From Clostridium zeae (GTDB taxonomy: Bacteria > Bacillota > Clostridia > Clostridiales > Clostridiaceae), in the NCBI RefSeq assembly GCF_017312485.1, contig NZ_BMBA01000001.1:62001-126000 (forward strand): DNA of 64,000 bases, read 5' to 3'. Under the pieces are notes generated by a model. That model was given only the letters and a program-made list of their open reading frames with translations, made no database searches and had not been told where the DNA came from. The stretch's first letter is position 1; each line of letters starts with the position of its first letter. Positions 1-8,356 of this stretch are shown in pieces. The translations under genes and the position numbers were made by a program.

Positions 1-1895
1 CTACAATAGCTTATTTATTCCCGTTTATGAATATAAGCTTCGAAGCTAGACAAGCTTTCTTGGAGATACGCTCTTTAAGGGAAAAAAGTTTGAGATTTTT
101 AGATATTTTGATAGAACAACGAGATGCTATAAAGTTTCAAGTAGAAATATCAGAAAAATACAATAGCAAGGTCAATAAAAATTATAGAGAACAAATGCTT
201 AGACAACAACTTAAGGCCATTCAAGAAGAACTAAATGAAACAGATGATAGTAAGAGTAAAGGCAAAAAAGATTATAAAGAACTAATTGAAACAGCTAATA
301 TGCCTGAAGATGTTAAAGAAGTTGCACTTAATGAACTTGATAAATTAGAGAGACAAAGTCAAAATAGCACTGAAGGAAATGTTATTAGAAATTATCTAGA
401 TTTACTTGTAAATTTACCTTGGGAAAAAAGTGAAGTAAGAGATATTGATATAGCTGCTGCAAGAGACTTATTGAACAGTAAACATTATGGTCTTGATAAG
501 GTTAAAGATAGAATAATCCAACACCTTACAATAATGAAGCTAAAACAAAATAAGCAAGGTTCAATTTTACTTCTTGTAGGTCCTCCAGGTACTGGAAAAA
601 CAAGTTTAGGTAAAAGTATAGCAGAAGCCTTAAATCGTAAATATGTAAGGGCTAGTCTTGGTGGCGTTAGAGACGAATCTGAGATAAGAGGACATAGAAG
701 AACTTATGTTGGCGCATTGCCAGGAAGAATAATTCAAGGTATGAAGAAAGCAGGAGAAAAGAACCCAGTTTTCATATTAGATGAAATTGATAAGTTAAGT
801 GCATCAGCAAATGGAGATCCTTCTAGTGCACTACTGGAAGTTCTAGATCCAGAGCAAAACAATAGTTTCTCCGATCATTATCTAGAAGTATCATATGATT
901 TATCAGATGTGTTCTTTATAGCTACAGCTAACTCATTAAGAGACATTCCAGGTCCATTAAGAGATAGAATGGAAATTATTGATATAAGTAGTTATACAAG
1001 TCATGAAAAGTTCTATATAGCAAAAGATCATTTAGTTAAAGCTGTAATTGAAGATCATGGACTTAGCAGTGAACAACTAGTAATTGAAGATGATGCATTA
1101 AAAGTAATTATTGAGAAGTACACAAGAGAAGCGGGTGTAAGAGGTTTAAAGAGGCAATTATCAAAAGTTGCTAGGGTTTCTGCAGAGAAGATAGTTACTA
1201 GTGGTGTAGCTTTACCTTATACAATTAAAGCTGAAATGCTTACTGATATTTTAGGACATGACGCAATTCAATATGATAGAGCTAACGAAAAAAATGCTCC
1301 AGGAGTTGTAACTGGTCTTGCTTGGACACCGGTTGGCGGAGATATATTATTCATTGAAGGAGTTTATATGCCTGGAAATGGACAACTTATTCTTACTGGG
1401 CAACTTGGTGATGTAATGAAGGAATCTGCAAAGATTTCACAAAGTCTTATACGTTCAAGACTAGCAGTAAGCTTAAAGAATTTTGAGTTTAATAAAAATG
1501 ATTTACATATACACGTGCCAGCAGGAGCTACGCCGAAAGACGGTCCATCAGCTGGAGTTGCGTTATTCACAACTATAGCTTCTTTAATAACTGGTCGTGA
1601 AGTAGATCCAAAGCTTGCAATGACTGGAGAAATATCCTTAAGAGGTGCTGTGCTTCCAGTTGGGGGAATTAAGGAAAAAGTACTTGCAGCACATCGTGCA
1701 GGTATAAAGAGAGTAATCCTTCCAAAAGGAAATGAAAAAGACATTAATGACATACCAGTTGAAGTAAGAAATGAGTTGAAGTTTATTCTTGTCGAAACAA
1801 TTGAGGATGTGTTAAGAGAAACAATTAATATGAATTTGCCAAACCCTAATGCTCTTAACATAGCAGAAGAAATAGAACAATTAATTACAATTTAA
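1..1895 (+). CDS. lon: ATP-dependent protease Lon, 5'-truncated by the window edge
   Basis: Cytoplasmic AAA+ serine protease that unfolds and degrades misfolded and regulatory proteins. The reading frame is open to the first base, so the gene starts upstream; about 630 residues are visible against roughly 780 for full-length Lon, with most of the N-terminal substrate domain missing. An ATG at 27 is internal. Visible in order: the end of the N-terminal domain and helical linker ([16 protein letters not shown]), Walker [10 protein letters not shown], Walker [12 protein letters not shown], sensor regions, and the C-terminal protease domain with the catalytic serine in DGPSAGVA and the catalytic lysine in [14 protein letters not shown]. 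All key residues are intact. A terminator follows about 50 bases after the stop, so this is the end of its transcript. Confidence 0.97.
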   Translation, partial: TIAYLFPFMNISFEARQAFLEIRSLREKSLRFLDILIEQRDAIKFQVEISEKYNSKVNKNYREQMLRQQLKAIQEELNETDDSKSKGKKDYKELIETANMPEDVKEVALNELDKLERQSQNSTEGNVIRNYLDLLVNLPWEKSEVRDIDIAAARDLLNSKHYGLDKVKDRIIQHLTIMKLKQNKQGSILLLVGPPGTGKTSLGKSIAEALNRKYVRASLGGVRDESEIRGHRRTYVGALPGRIIQGMKKAGEKNPVFILDEIDKLSASANGDPSSALLEVLDPEQNNSFSDHYLEVSYDLSDVFFIATANSLRDIPGPLRDRMEIIDISSYTSHEKFYIAKDHLVKAVIEDHGLSSEQLVIEDDALKVIIEKYTREAGVRGLKRQLSKVARVSAEKIVTSGVALPYTIKAEMLTDILGHDAIQYDRANEKNAPGVVTGLAWTPVGGDILFIEGVYMPGNGQLILTGQLGDVMKESAKISQSLIRSRLAVSLKNFEFNKNDLHIHVPAGATPKDGPSAGVALFTTIASLITGREVDPKLAMTGEISLRGAVLPVGGIKEKVLAAHRAGIKRVILPKGNEKDINDIPVEVRNELKFILVETIEDVLRETINMNLPNPNALNIAEEIEQLITI

Positions 1896-1945
1896 CTTTA
1901 TTACGACAAACAATAAGATGATTATTGTATTATAATCATAAAAAG

Positions 1946-1993
1946 TATCCTATAGTTAGTCTTTAAACAAAAGCTAATCTATAGGATATTTTT
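1946..1993 (+). terminator. Intrinsic terminator of lon
   Basis: Perfect 10-bp arms TATCCTATAG and CTATAGGATA, extended by TTAG/CTAA with a bulged T, followed by TTTTTG. Confidence 0.85.
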
Positions 1994-2014
1994 GTGTTAA
2001 AATATGGCACTGTG

Positions 2015-2200
2015 TTGAAATTAAATGGTTATGCATAGCTTAGAAAATTATCTGAAATTTATATAAAAGTTGAATTTTGAGATAGAAGTTATTATTGCGG
2101 AATAAGAGAGTATATGATAAGATATGGTGAAAATCAAAAAATAACTAAAGATGAAACACTTCAATCTGAAACATATTTTCAAAACTCCTCTGGATTCTGA
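2015..2200 (+). pseudogene. Remnant of an IS transposase C-terminus (IS200/IS605-like)
   Basis: One frame reads as a decayed protein C-terminus: LRKLSEIYIKVEF, an in-frame stop where a Trp would fit (TGA), DRSYYCGI, then EYMIRYGENQKITKDETL and a stop at 2198-2200. An earlier TAG sits at 2036. The pattern FW..SYY..G followed by a Tyr- and Gln-rich helix resembles the end of Y1 (IS200-type) transposases; this family assignment is by recall and is not firm. The last part, from KDETLQSE on, is repeated at 11941, where it is interrupted by another stop. No N-terminal part or left end was seen, so the element is inactive. Confidence 0.5.
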
Positions 2201-2252
2201 GAGGAGAATTTGCAAATATAAGGATTAATATGAAGTGGTTCATCTATAATAA
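2147..2252 (+). repeat. Dispersed 106-bp repeat, copy 1 (probable IS right end)
   Basis: This stretch matches 11941-12046 over its full 106 bases with about ten substitutions and no evident gap; similarity stops abruptly at both sides. It can fold: outer arms GATGAAACACTTCA and TGAAGTGGTTCATC pair except at one A/G position, enclosing a small TGAAA/TTTCA hairpin and a CTCCTCT/AGAGGAG hairpin. It overlaps the end of the decayed transposase frame, so the simplest reading is the right end of an insertion sequence with subterminal hairpins. Confidence 0.75.
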
Positions 2253-2357
2253 GTCACGGTGGATTTGATTTGAAATTATAAAATAATATATATTTATAGG
2301 AAGTGAGGATTTAGTGATGCTGTACCACAATATACAGTTAATCATTAACTAAAATTT

Positions 2358-2594
2358 ATGACAAATGATGAAATATATAAACGTATAATGGTCATGACTA
2401 GTGTTAAAAGTGCGATTGCCTTTATAAAAACTAGTGAAATAAATAAAGCTGATTTAGTTAAACTATGTAAGAGATATAATATAAATATTATAGAAGGAAA
2501 AGCTACTAAGGAAGAAATCATTGATAGATTTGTAAAAGAAACACTTGGCGTTAAGTTAAGAAAAAAGGCTGTTCATAGATATAATACTAAATAA
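2358..2594 (+). CDS. Small conserved-looking hypothetical protein
   Basis: A 78-residue basic, helical protein (TSEINKADLVKLCKRYNI then TKEEIIDRFVKETLGVKLR) without signal peptide or membrane segment. The spacing of helices recalls short Rho-N/SAP-like helical folds seen in small Firmicute proteins, but I assign no function. The ATG at 2358 has no Shine-Dalgarno sequence. Just upstream an AGGAAGTGAGG site precedes a GTG/ATG at 2314/2317 that opens a short frame ending at TAA 2350-2352, six bases before this ATG, so translation may be coupled to that leader frame, or the N-terminus may have been frameshifted. A terminator follows directly. Confidence 0.6.
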   Translation: MTNDEIYKRIMVMTSVKSAIAFIKTSEINKADLVKLCKRYNINIIEGKATKEEIIDRFVKETLGVKLRKKAVHRYNTK

Positions 2595-2598
2595 TGCT

Positions 2599-2638
2599 GA
2601 AGGTAAATTCCTGATTATTGGAAATTACCTTCTTTTTA
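2599..2638 (+). terminator. Intrinsic terminator after the 78-residue protein
   Basis: Arms GAAGGTAA..TTCC and GGAA..TTACCTTC around an 8-base loop, followed by TTTTTAAA. Confidence 0.75.
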
Positions 2639-2756
2639 AATTTAAAAGATAATAGTATTTTATTAAATAGAGTAGTTCCTTTAACTTGTGAATAAGAAGC
2701 TGATAAAATGATAATGACTAAAGTTATTAATTTTTATGAAAGGATTAAGAACAAAT

Positions 2757-3203
2757 ATGGACTATGTGAAATACATACGTGAAAAAGTAAAACATGATGC
2801 AATCAATCTTACAGGTGTAAATGTATTGATAATAAATGATAAAAATGAGATATTGCTTCAAAAAAGAGGGACATATCCTTTTAAATGGGGACTAATAGGA
2901 GGGATAACTGAACTTGGTGAATCTCTCGAAGAAACAGCAATTAGAGAAGCAAAAGAAGAAACTGGTCTGGATATCCAAGAACTAGAGCTACTTGGAACTA
3001 CTTCAGGAGGAAAATGTTATATTGATTTCCCAAATGGAGATAAAGCTTATTTTATTTCTATTGGTTATGTTAGTAAAAGCTTTAGCGGAAAGCTAACAAT
3101 TGATAACAATGAAACAAAAGAATTAAAATTTTTTAGTTATAAGAATCTTCCTGAAGATATACCTAGCAGTCATAAAATAATGATCAATAAGTATTATAAA
3201 TAA
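2757..3203 (+). CDS. Nudix hydrolase
   Basis: Mg-dependent hydrolase of nucleoside diphosphates linked to another moiety (housecleaning or 8-oxo-dGTP-type activity; substrate not predictable from sequence). The Nudix box is complete: a Gly start in GGITELGE, then REAKEETGL, which fits GX5EX7REUXEEXGU. The protein is 148 residues from ATG 2757, the start chosen because MDYVKYIREKV is how close Nudix proteins begin and a GAAAGGA lies 12 bases upstream. An in-frame ATG at 2736 adds seven residues but has no ribosome binding site. No linked gene suggests a substrate. Confidence 0.88.
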   Translation: MDYVKYIREKVKHDAINLTGVNVLIINDKNEILLQKRGTYPFKWGLIGGITELGESLEETAIREAKEETGLDIQELELLGTTSGGKCYIDFPNGDKAYFISIGYVSKSFSGKLTIDNNETKELKFFSYKNLPEDIPSSHKIMINKYYK

Positions 3204-3264
3204 ATATAAGACTTAATAAGCTAAAATCATAATATTTGCATTAAATATGCTTTAATTGAGGTTA

Positions 3265-3513
3265 ATGGACAAAAATGATTTGTTACATATTATCCTTAAA
3301 GCATATAATGATTTTTTGCCAATTATCCACAAAAAATTTAAGGGTGAAAATAGATTTGAAGAAAATGATATATTAGAGTATATACTAGCCTTTAGTGGAG
3401 GAGGGTTTTGGAATATGCTAATTGTATGGGTAAAAAATGGTGCAAAGAAAACTCCTGTAGAAATGGCAGAATTAGTTGATAAAATAATTAGAAAGTCCAC
3501 TTTTTTAGAATAA
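3265..3513 (+). pseudogene. C-terminal fragment of a TetR/AcrR-type regulator
   Basis: The 82 residues from ATG 3265 contain SGGGFWNMLIVWVKNGAKK followed by PVEMAELVDKII, the typical end of TetR proteins with a TetR_C-type ligand-binding domain, in which a Gly-rich turn is followed by an amphipathic helix. The DNA-binding helix-turn-helix that should precede it (about 100 residues) is absent from all frames between 3204 and 3265. There is no good ribosome binding site. I read it as the surviving 3' end of a deleted regulator gene; a stand-alone small protein cannot be excluded. Confidence 0.5.
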
Positions 3514-3637
3514 GAAAACTTAAGTGTTTTAGTAAAATTAATAAAATGGTATTAGAAATTTTTTAAAAATATTGTTTGTTATAATAAAAATTATTTTATT
3601 GAAAAGCAATATATAATTACTATTATGAGGTGAGAAA

Positions 3638-4546
3638 ATGAAGGTTGGAATCATTGGATTAGGGGATATTGCAAAAAAAGCATACTTACCTGTACTTTCT
3701 GAAAAAGAAGATATAGAGTTAGTTCTATGCACAAGAAATTCTGTAACATTAAATAATTTATCAGAAAAATATAGGATTAGAGAAAAATATAATACAGTAG
3801 AAGAACTTATTAGAAGTGGTATTGATGCAGCTTTTGTAAGTACTGCTACTGAAGCACATTTTGAAGTGGCTGAAAAACTTATAAAACAGGGGATTAATGT
3901 ATATATAGATAAACCTATTTCTATGAATTATGAAGAAACTAAAAAAATAGTAAAACTTGCTGAGCAAAGTGGAAAAATTATAATGGTTGGTTTCAATAGA
4001 AGATTTATACCAATTGTTAAAGAATTGAAGAAAAAAGGAACACCTACAATAATTGTTATGCAAAAAAACAGATTTGCACTACCTGATAAGGTTAGAAGAT
4101 TCGTTGTTGAGGACTTTGTCCATGTTGTAGATACCTTGAGATTTTTGATGGGAACTGAAGTTAAAGATTTAAAGGTTCAGTATTTAAGAAATGGTGAATT
4201 ACTTGATAATTTAGTAGTACAACTTATAGGTGATGGTGTTACCGCTATTGGGATTATGAATAGAAACGGCGGTGTCACTGAAGAGATTATAGAATATATG
4301 ACAAGTAGTGATAAATATGTAATTGATAATTTGATTGAAACAACACATTTTCATAATAAAGAAATAAAAGTATCTAAATTTGGAGATTGGGAACCGACTT
4401 TATACAAACGAGGATTTTATCAAATAGTAGATCATTTCATTGATTGCGTTAAAAATAACCTTGAGCCTATGCCATCTGTGTATGATTCATTAATTACACA
4501 TGAGCTTTGCGAAAAGATAGTAAAATATATAGATGAAAAGTCGTAG
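3638..4546 (+). CDS. Gfo/Idh/MocA-family NAD(P)-dependent oxidoreductase
   Basis: A 302-residue cytoplasmic dehydrogenase of the glucose-fructose oxidoreductase/inositol dehydrogenase family, acting on sugars, inositol or related polyols. The N-terminal Rossmann fold starts with GIIGLGDIA; the conserved Lys-Pro of the EKP motif is present as YIDKPISMN near residue 90. The C-terminal half is the alpha/beta substrate domain, shorter than in larger members of the family. ATG 3638 follows GAGGTGAGAAA. It stands alone, followed by a structured repeat with terminator, so the substrate cannot be deduced from neighbours. Confidence 0.9.
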   Translation: MKVGIIGLGDIAKKAYLPVLSEKEDIELVLCTRNSVTLNNLSEKYRIREKYNTVEELIRSGIDAAFVSTATEAHFEVAEKLIKQGINVYIDKPISMNYEETKKIVKLAEQSGKIIMVGFNRRFIPIVKELKKKGTPTIIVMQKNRFALPDKVRRFVVEDFVHVVDTLRFLMGTEVKDLKVQYLRNGELLDNLVVQLIGDGVTAIGIMNRNGGVTEEIIEYMTSSDKYVIDNLIETTHFHNKEIKVSKFGDWEPTLYKRGFYQIVDHFIDCVKNNLEPMPSVYDSLITHELCEKIVKYIDEKS

Positions 4547-4567
4547 CTATAGAGTAATAAATAAAAC

Positions 4568-4657
4568 TTGTTTGCTTGCTAAATTTTCCTAATATTCGTT
4601 GGGAAAGACAGATGAGCAAAAAAGTCGCTGAAGAAGGTTGTTTCAGCGACTTTTTTG
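4568..4657 (+). repeat. Structured intergenic repeat with terminator, copy 1
   Basis: A hairpin-forming stretch (TTTCC/GGAAA inner arms, TTTGCT/AGCAAA outer arms, 4571-4619) runs straight into a strong intrinsic terminator, arms GTCGCTGAA and TTTCAGCGAC plus T6 at 4618-4656. The same arrangement, with recognisable sequence identity in both halves, recurs at 15603-15693. Here it lies downstream of the oxidoreductase and can act as its terminator. Confidence 0.8.
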
Positions 4658-4996
4658 TTGATTATTAGTTTTTAAAGATAAAAAAGTAACATAGAAATTA
4701 AAAAAAAGAATATTTTCATAAATTCAATATAGACACAATTGTTAATATATGGTAGTATGTGTATTACAAACTAATAACAATTATTTTGTGATTTAGTTAT
4801 TTATTTTTTATTTTAAATGAATAAGTTAAACGCTTACGAGATTAAAATGTTAAAATATTATTAAAAAGATACTAGCTATAAAAAAAGATTTAATGATTTA
4901 TTTTTTAATTTAGCCAATATTTGACTTATTATAATGAAGTGCACACATTCTAGTAAGTTTAATATAAAAATATAATTTTTTAGGGGGAAGTAAAAC

Positions 4997-5506
4997 ATGA
5001 AAAAGTCTACATTGAAAAAACGTATTTTTGCATTTACTATTATGGGGGTTGTTGCAGCAATGCCAGTTATGGCTAGTGCTACTGGCTCACCATATGTAAA
5101 ATCGCCATCTACAAAAACAGGAACAATGGTAAGTGGAACTGCTTACAGCTGTTATGCAGCAGCAAAGACAGCAACTGGAAGTTCAACATACACATATTTT
5201 AGAAATTATACAAGCTTAACCAGTGGCTTTGTTGCAAGTAGCGGAAGGAAAGTTCACATGGAATTATGGGAAGATGATGGATTATTTAATGCTAACGATC
5301 AGGTTAAAACCTATGAAGGATCCTTTAAAGATAGAACTTTAAGTAGTATAACTTTCTTAAGTACACAGACTTCAGGAGAAATAGAAGGTTCAGGCGATAA
5401 TTGTGCAGAATTATATCTAAAGATGTCAGTTGATGCAGTTAGTGGTGATAACACATCTGATACTGTAAATTCAGGGTTATTTGAATACTCAGTTGGAATC
5501 AACTAG
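4997..5506 (+). CDS. Secreted protein of unknown function, head of an ABC-transporter cassette
   Basis: A 169-residue precursor with a clear Sec signal peptide: KKSTLKKR, a hydrophobic core FAFTIMGVVAAMPVM and a likely AxA cleavage after ASA near residue 28. The mature part of about 140 residues is rich in Ser, Thr, Gly and Tyr, has two Cys (SCYAAA and DNCAELY) that could form a disulfide, and an acidic ELWEDDGLFNANDQ patch; it ends in LFEYSVGIN. AGGGGG precedes the ATG. No family was recognised. It is followed by a hairpin, then by a lipoprotein and two MacB-like exporters on the same strand. That order is seen in secreted-peptide and bacteriocin loci with dedicated immunity or export ABC proteins, so an antimicrobial or effector role is an inference only. 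Confidence 0.85.
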   Translation: MKKSTLKKRIFAFTIMGVVAAMPVMASATGSPYVKSPSTKTGTMVSGTAYSCYAAAKTATGSSTYTYFRNYTSLTSGFVASSGRKVHMELWEDDGLFNANDQVKTYEGSFKDRTLSSITFLSTQTSGEIEGSGDNCAELYLKMSVDAVSGDNTSDTVNSGLFEYSVGIN

Positions 5507-5534
5507 TTTACTGTTAATTAAGTCTTAATATCAA

Positions 5535-5573
5535 TCAAGCTGTCACGTCATTAATAATAGAGTGGCAGCTTGA
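5535..5573 (+). terminator. Intergenic hairpin, partial terminator or processing site
   Basis: Arms TCAAGCTGTCAC and GTGGCAGCTTGA pair over 12 positions with one G-T wobble; the tail is only moderately T-rich (ATTTATT). It separates the secreted-protein gene from the lipoprotein/ABC genes and could lower downstream expression. Confidence 0.6.
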
Positions 5574-5626
5574 ATTTATTCAGAGGTTTATCTATATTAA
5601 AATACAAATAATGGAGGCTAATATTT

Positions 5627-6460
5627 ATGGGTAAAAAAGTATTTACTTTACTAGTAACAAGTTTAGCGATTATCTTGACGTCATGTAGTGTTTCGTCTTC
5701 ATTTAAAAACTCTCCTCCTACTTATTCTTATAGCTCTAAGACAGCAATAGAAGAGAAAGAAGATGGATGGCTATATTTTTTTAGTTATGAGTACTCAAAC
5801 AATAACAAAGATTCAAACAAGTCATATATATTTAATGGATATAACTTAAAATATAAACATATATCTGGTTATGATATACCTATTATAGATGGTAAGACTA
5901 AAAAAGTTGTCGATACTGCTACAAGTTCTTTACCATATCTTACTCTTAATAAAGAATTTGATGAGGATATCACTAATATAAAAAAAACACTTATAGAAAA
6001 GCAATTTGTTACTCCAATAGAAATTTCTGATTTAGATTCACTTAATCTTAAAAAAATTCAAAAAGACAATGTTCTAAAACTTTTTAATGAAGCAATGGAG
6101 AAAAAAGAATTGCCTAATGGTAAGTACGATTATTTGCCTGAAGCAAATGTAATACAAGAAAATTTACTTAGTGGGTATCAATGGCAAGTTGGTTATTTTA
6201 TGGCTAAAGGGAACATTTTAGCGGTAAGAATAGAATTAATATATGATAAGACAAAGTATCTTTCAGATATGATAAAGGATAATACAGCAGATAGTTTACA
6301 GAAAGATGTTTACAATAAGATTAAGGAAATTGAGAAGCAAATTATAGATAAGCAATCTTTTCAGATTAGTGGTTATGAAAAGTTAACTTTTGATAAGATT
6401 CAATTCAAAAGATTGCAAGAGTTACTCAAAAAAATTGAATCGGAGGGGAAAACTGATTGA
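5627..6460 (+). CDS. Putative lipoprotein linked to the ABC exporters
   Basis: A 277-residue protein with a type II signal peptide: GKK, a hydrophobic stretch and the lipobox LTSC, so the mature protein should be anchored by Cys20 on the outer face of the membrane. The rest is hydrophilic, rich in Lys, Asn and Ser, with predicted helices towards the end (KIKEIEKQIIDKQ). No domain was recognised. The stop overlaps the TTG start of the next gene, so the two are translationally coupled. In such a cassette a lipoprotein may act as an immunity factor, receptor or exporter accessory; this is inferred from position. Confidence 0.8.
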   Translation: MGKKVFTLLVTSLAIILTSCSVSSSFKNSPPTYSYSSKTAIEEKEDGWLYFFSYEYSNNNKDSNKSYIFNGYNLKYKHISGYDIPIIDGKTKKVVDTATSSLPYLTLNKEFDEDITNIKKTLIEKQFVTPIEISDLDSLNLKKIQKDNVLKLFNEAMEKKELPNGKYDYLPEANVIQENLLSGYQWQVGYFMAKGNILAVRIELIYDKTKYLSDMIKDNTADSLQKDVYNKIKEIEKQIIDKQSFQISGYEKLTFDKIQFKRLQELLKKIESEGKTD

Positions 6461-8343
6461 TTCACTGCAAAACTATATGTAAAAAATATGGTCAAGAAAA
6501 AGTTCTCGACAGTTTTTCATATACATTTAAAGAAAATGGATTTGTTCTTTTGTATGGAGAAAGTGGTTGTGGAAAAACCACACTTCTAAATATTTTGGCA
6601 GGTATGACTATATTTGATGAGGGTGAAATCATATTCAAAAAAAATAAATATGAAAACAAAGTAGATTATAATAAAATCAGTAATGATATTGGATATATTA
6701 CTCAAGATACACATTTTATCGATTATCTTACTGTGTTTGACAATCTTAGGCTGTGCTCCACTGACGATGAGTATATTATGGAATTTTTAAAAAAGTTTGG
6801 ATTAGTTGATATTAAAGACAATTACCCAATTACATTAAGTGGTGGCGAAAAACAAAGAATTGCAATTATTCAGGCATTACTTGGCGAAAAAGATATACTG
6901 CTTTTAGATGAACCTACAGCTTCATTGGATAGAGAAAATAAACTCCTAATTTTTAATATATTAAATGAGTTAAAGAATAGTAAGCTCATTATTTGTAGTT
7001 CTCATGATTATGAAGCCAAGGTATATGCTGATGAAATAATTGATTTTAATAATTTACAGAGTGTAAAACCAAATGAAAATATATCAGCTACTTGTTTTGA
7101 AACAAAGGGTATTAAAAATAAAAGAAAACTATACCCATTCTTCAGAAAACAATACAAGTATCACGGAAGAGAAAAAAAATCAAAAATTCAATTGACTATT
7201 GTTTTTTTTCTAGCAGTAATAGCATTATGTATATGTGATACTCCACAAAGCAAGACTGATTCAAACATCCAGTATACTTACCATTTGAACCAACTTCAAC
7301 TGTCAACTGTTGGTGTTAATAAGTCTTTGTTGACAGAATTGTCAAGCAATAACAAGGTTTTAGAAGTAGATTTAATGTACAATAGGTCTGTGCCTGACGG
7401 TATAGATGATGAAAAAGACATTACTTCTAATGTTAATTATAACATTACTGCAGAAACACTGCCTTTCAGAGAAGATGCGTTTCCGTTGGCACATGACATT
7501 GAGTATGGTAGCTATTATACAAAAGCAGAACAAATAATATTGTCATACGATATGGCGCTTTCAATTGGAAATCCTAAAGATTTAATTGGACAAACTTTAA
7601 AGGTTGATTTATTTGATAAGAGTTACGACATGGAAATAGTAGGAGTGTTCAAAAGATTTTCTAAAATCGAAAAACAATATTTATGGGCAAGCGGAATATA
7701 TTTAGGAAATAATAATGACACATTTTTTATTAACGGAGAATTTACAAAACGATATGTAGAGAATAAAGATTTTCTTATGCACGGTCAGCGAATTTATACC
7801 GCATATTTTAGTGATTTTAAAGACATGAAATTATTCTATGAAAATAATAATTATAATTATAAACAAGATGAAATTAAATTAATATATGCAGATATTGGGA
7901 ATGATATATCCTTTCTATTTCAATCAATGTTTGCGATTTTATTCCCTATTGTTTTAGTGATAATTCCTGTTGCTGTATTACTATACTATCAAACTTGGAA
8001 GATCAAAATGGTTTATAATAAACATATTTTTTCCGTATATCAGTACCTTGGATACTCAGCTAAAGAAATAAAAAGATGTTGGATTGTTACTAGTCTTGAA
8101 GAAGTTATTAAAATGTTATTGAGTGCAATGCTAGTGGCCTTTCCATTAATGTGGATTACCAATCTAATTAACAGCAAAATTATTATTATTCCATTTCAAA
8201 TATTTACATATAATAGTTATTTGATTTTATTGTTGAATGTTTTAATTATTGTGTTAAATATTATAGTCTCAACTATTACATTGAATAAAGTAAAAATGTC
8301 AGGATGGTATCAAATATTATTGGAACAGAGAGATTTAATTTAG
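6457..8343 (+). CDS. MacB-like ABC transporter, ATPase fused to FtsX-type permease (1)
   Basis: A 628-residue fusion. The N-terminal ATPase has Walker A GESGCGKTT (about 35-43), signature LSGGEKQR, Walker B ILLLDEPTAS and the switch His in SSHD. It is followed by one membrane segment (IQLTIVFFLAVIALCIC, about 240), an extracytoplasmic domain of about 210 residues and three C-terminal membrane segments, the four-segment topology of MacB/FtsX mechanotransmission proteins. The start is TTG 6457, which overlaps the upstream TGA and follows GGAGGGG at 6442-6448. Proteins of this type usually do not import; they export or extract peptides and lipoproteins, or give peptide resistance. A second fused homologue follows 13 bases later, so a heterodimer is likely. 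Confidence 0.9.
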   Translation: MIHCKTICKKYGQEKVLDSFSYTFKENGFVLLYGESGCGKTTLLNILAGMTIFDEGEIIFKKNKYENKVDYNKISNDIGYITQDTHFIDYLTVFDNLRLCSTDDEYIMEFLKKFGLVDIKDNYPITLSGGEKQRIAIIQALLGEKDILLLDEPTASLDRENKLLIFNILNELKNSKLIICSSHDYEAKVYADEIIDFNNLQSVKPNENISATCFETKGIKNKRKLYPFFRKQYKYHGREKKSKIQLTIVFFLAVIALCICDTPQSKTDSNIQYTYHLNQLQLSTVGVNKSLLTELSSNNKVLEVDLMYNRSVPDGIDDEKDITSNVNYNITAETLPFREDAFPLAHDIEYGSYYTKAEQIILSYDMALSIGNPKDLIGQTLKVDLFDKSYDMEIVGVFKRFSKIEKQYLWASGIYLGNNNDTFFINGEFTKRYVENKDFLMHGQRIYTAYFSDFKDMKLFYENNNYNYKQDEIKLIYADIGNDISFLFQSMFAILFPIVLVIIPVAVLLYYQTWKIKMVYNKHIFSVYQYLGYSAKEIKRCWIVTSLEEVIKMLLSAMLVAFPLMWITNLINSKIIIIPFQIFTYNSYLILLLNVLIIVLNIIVSTITLNKVKMSGWYQILLEQRDLI

Positions 8344-8356
8344 TAAGGATGATATT

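Noticed and set aside
1364-1861. Long minus-strand frame inside lon
   Set aside because: Antisense shadow of a strongly coding gene; no ribosome site or family resemblance.
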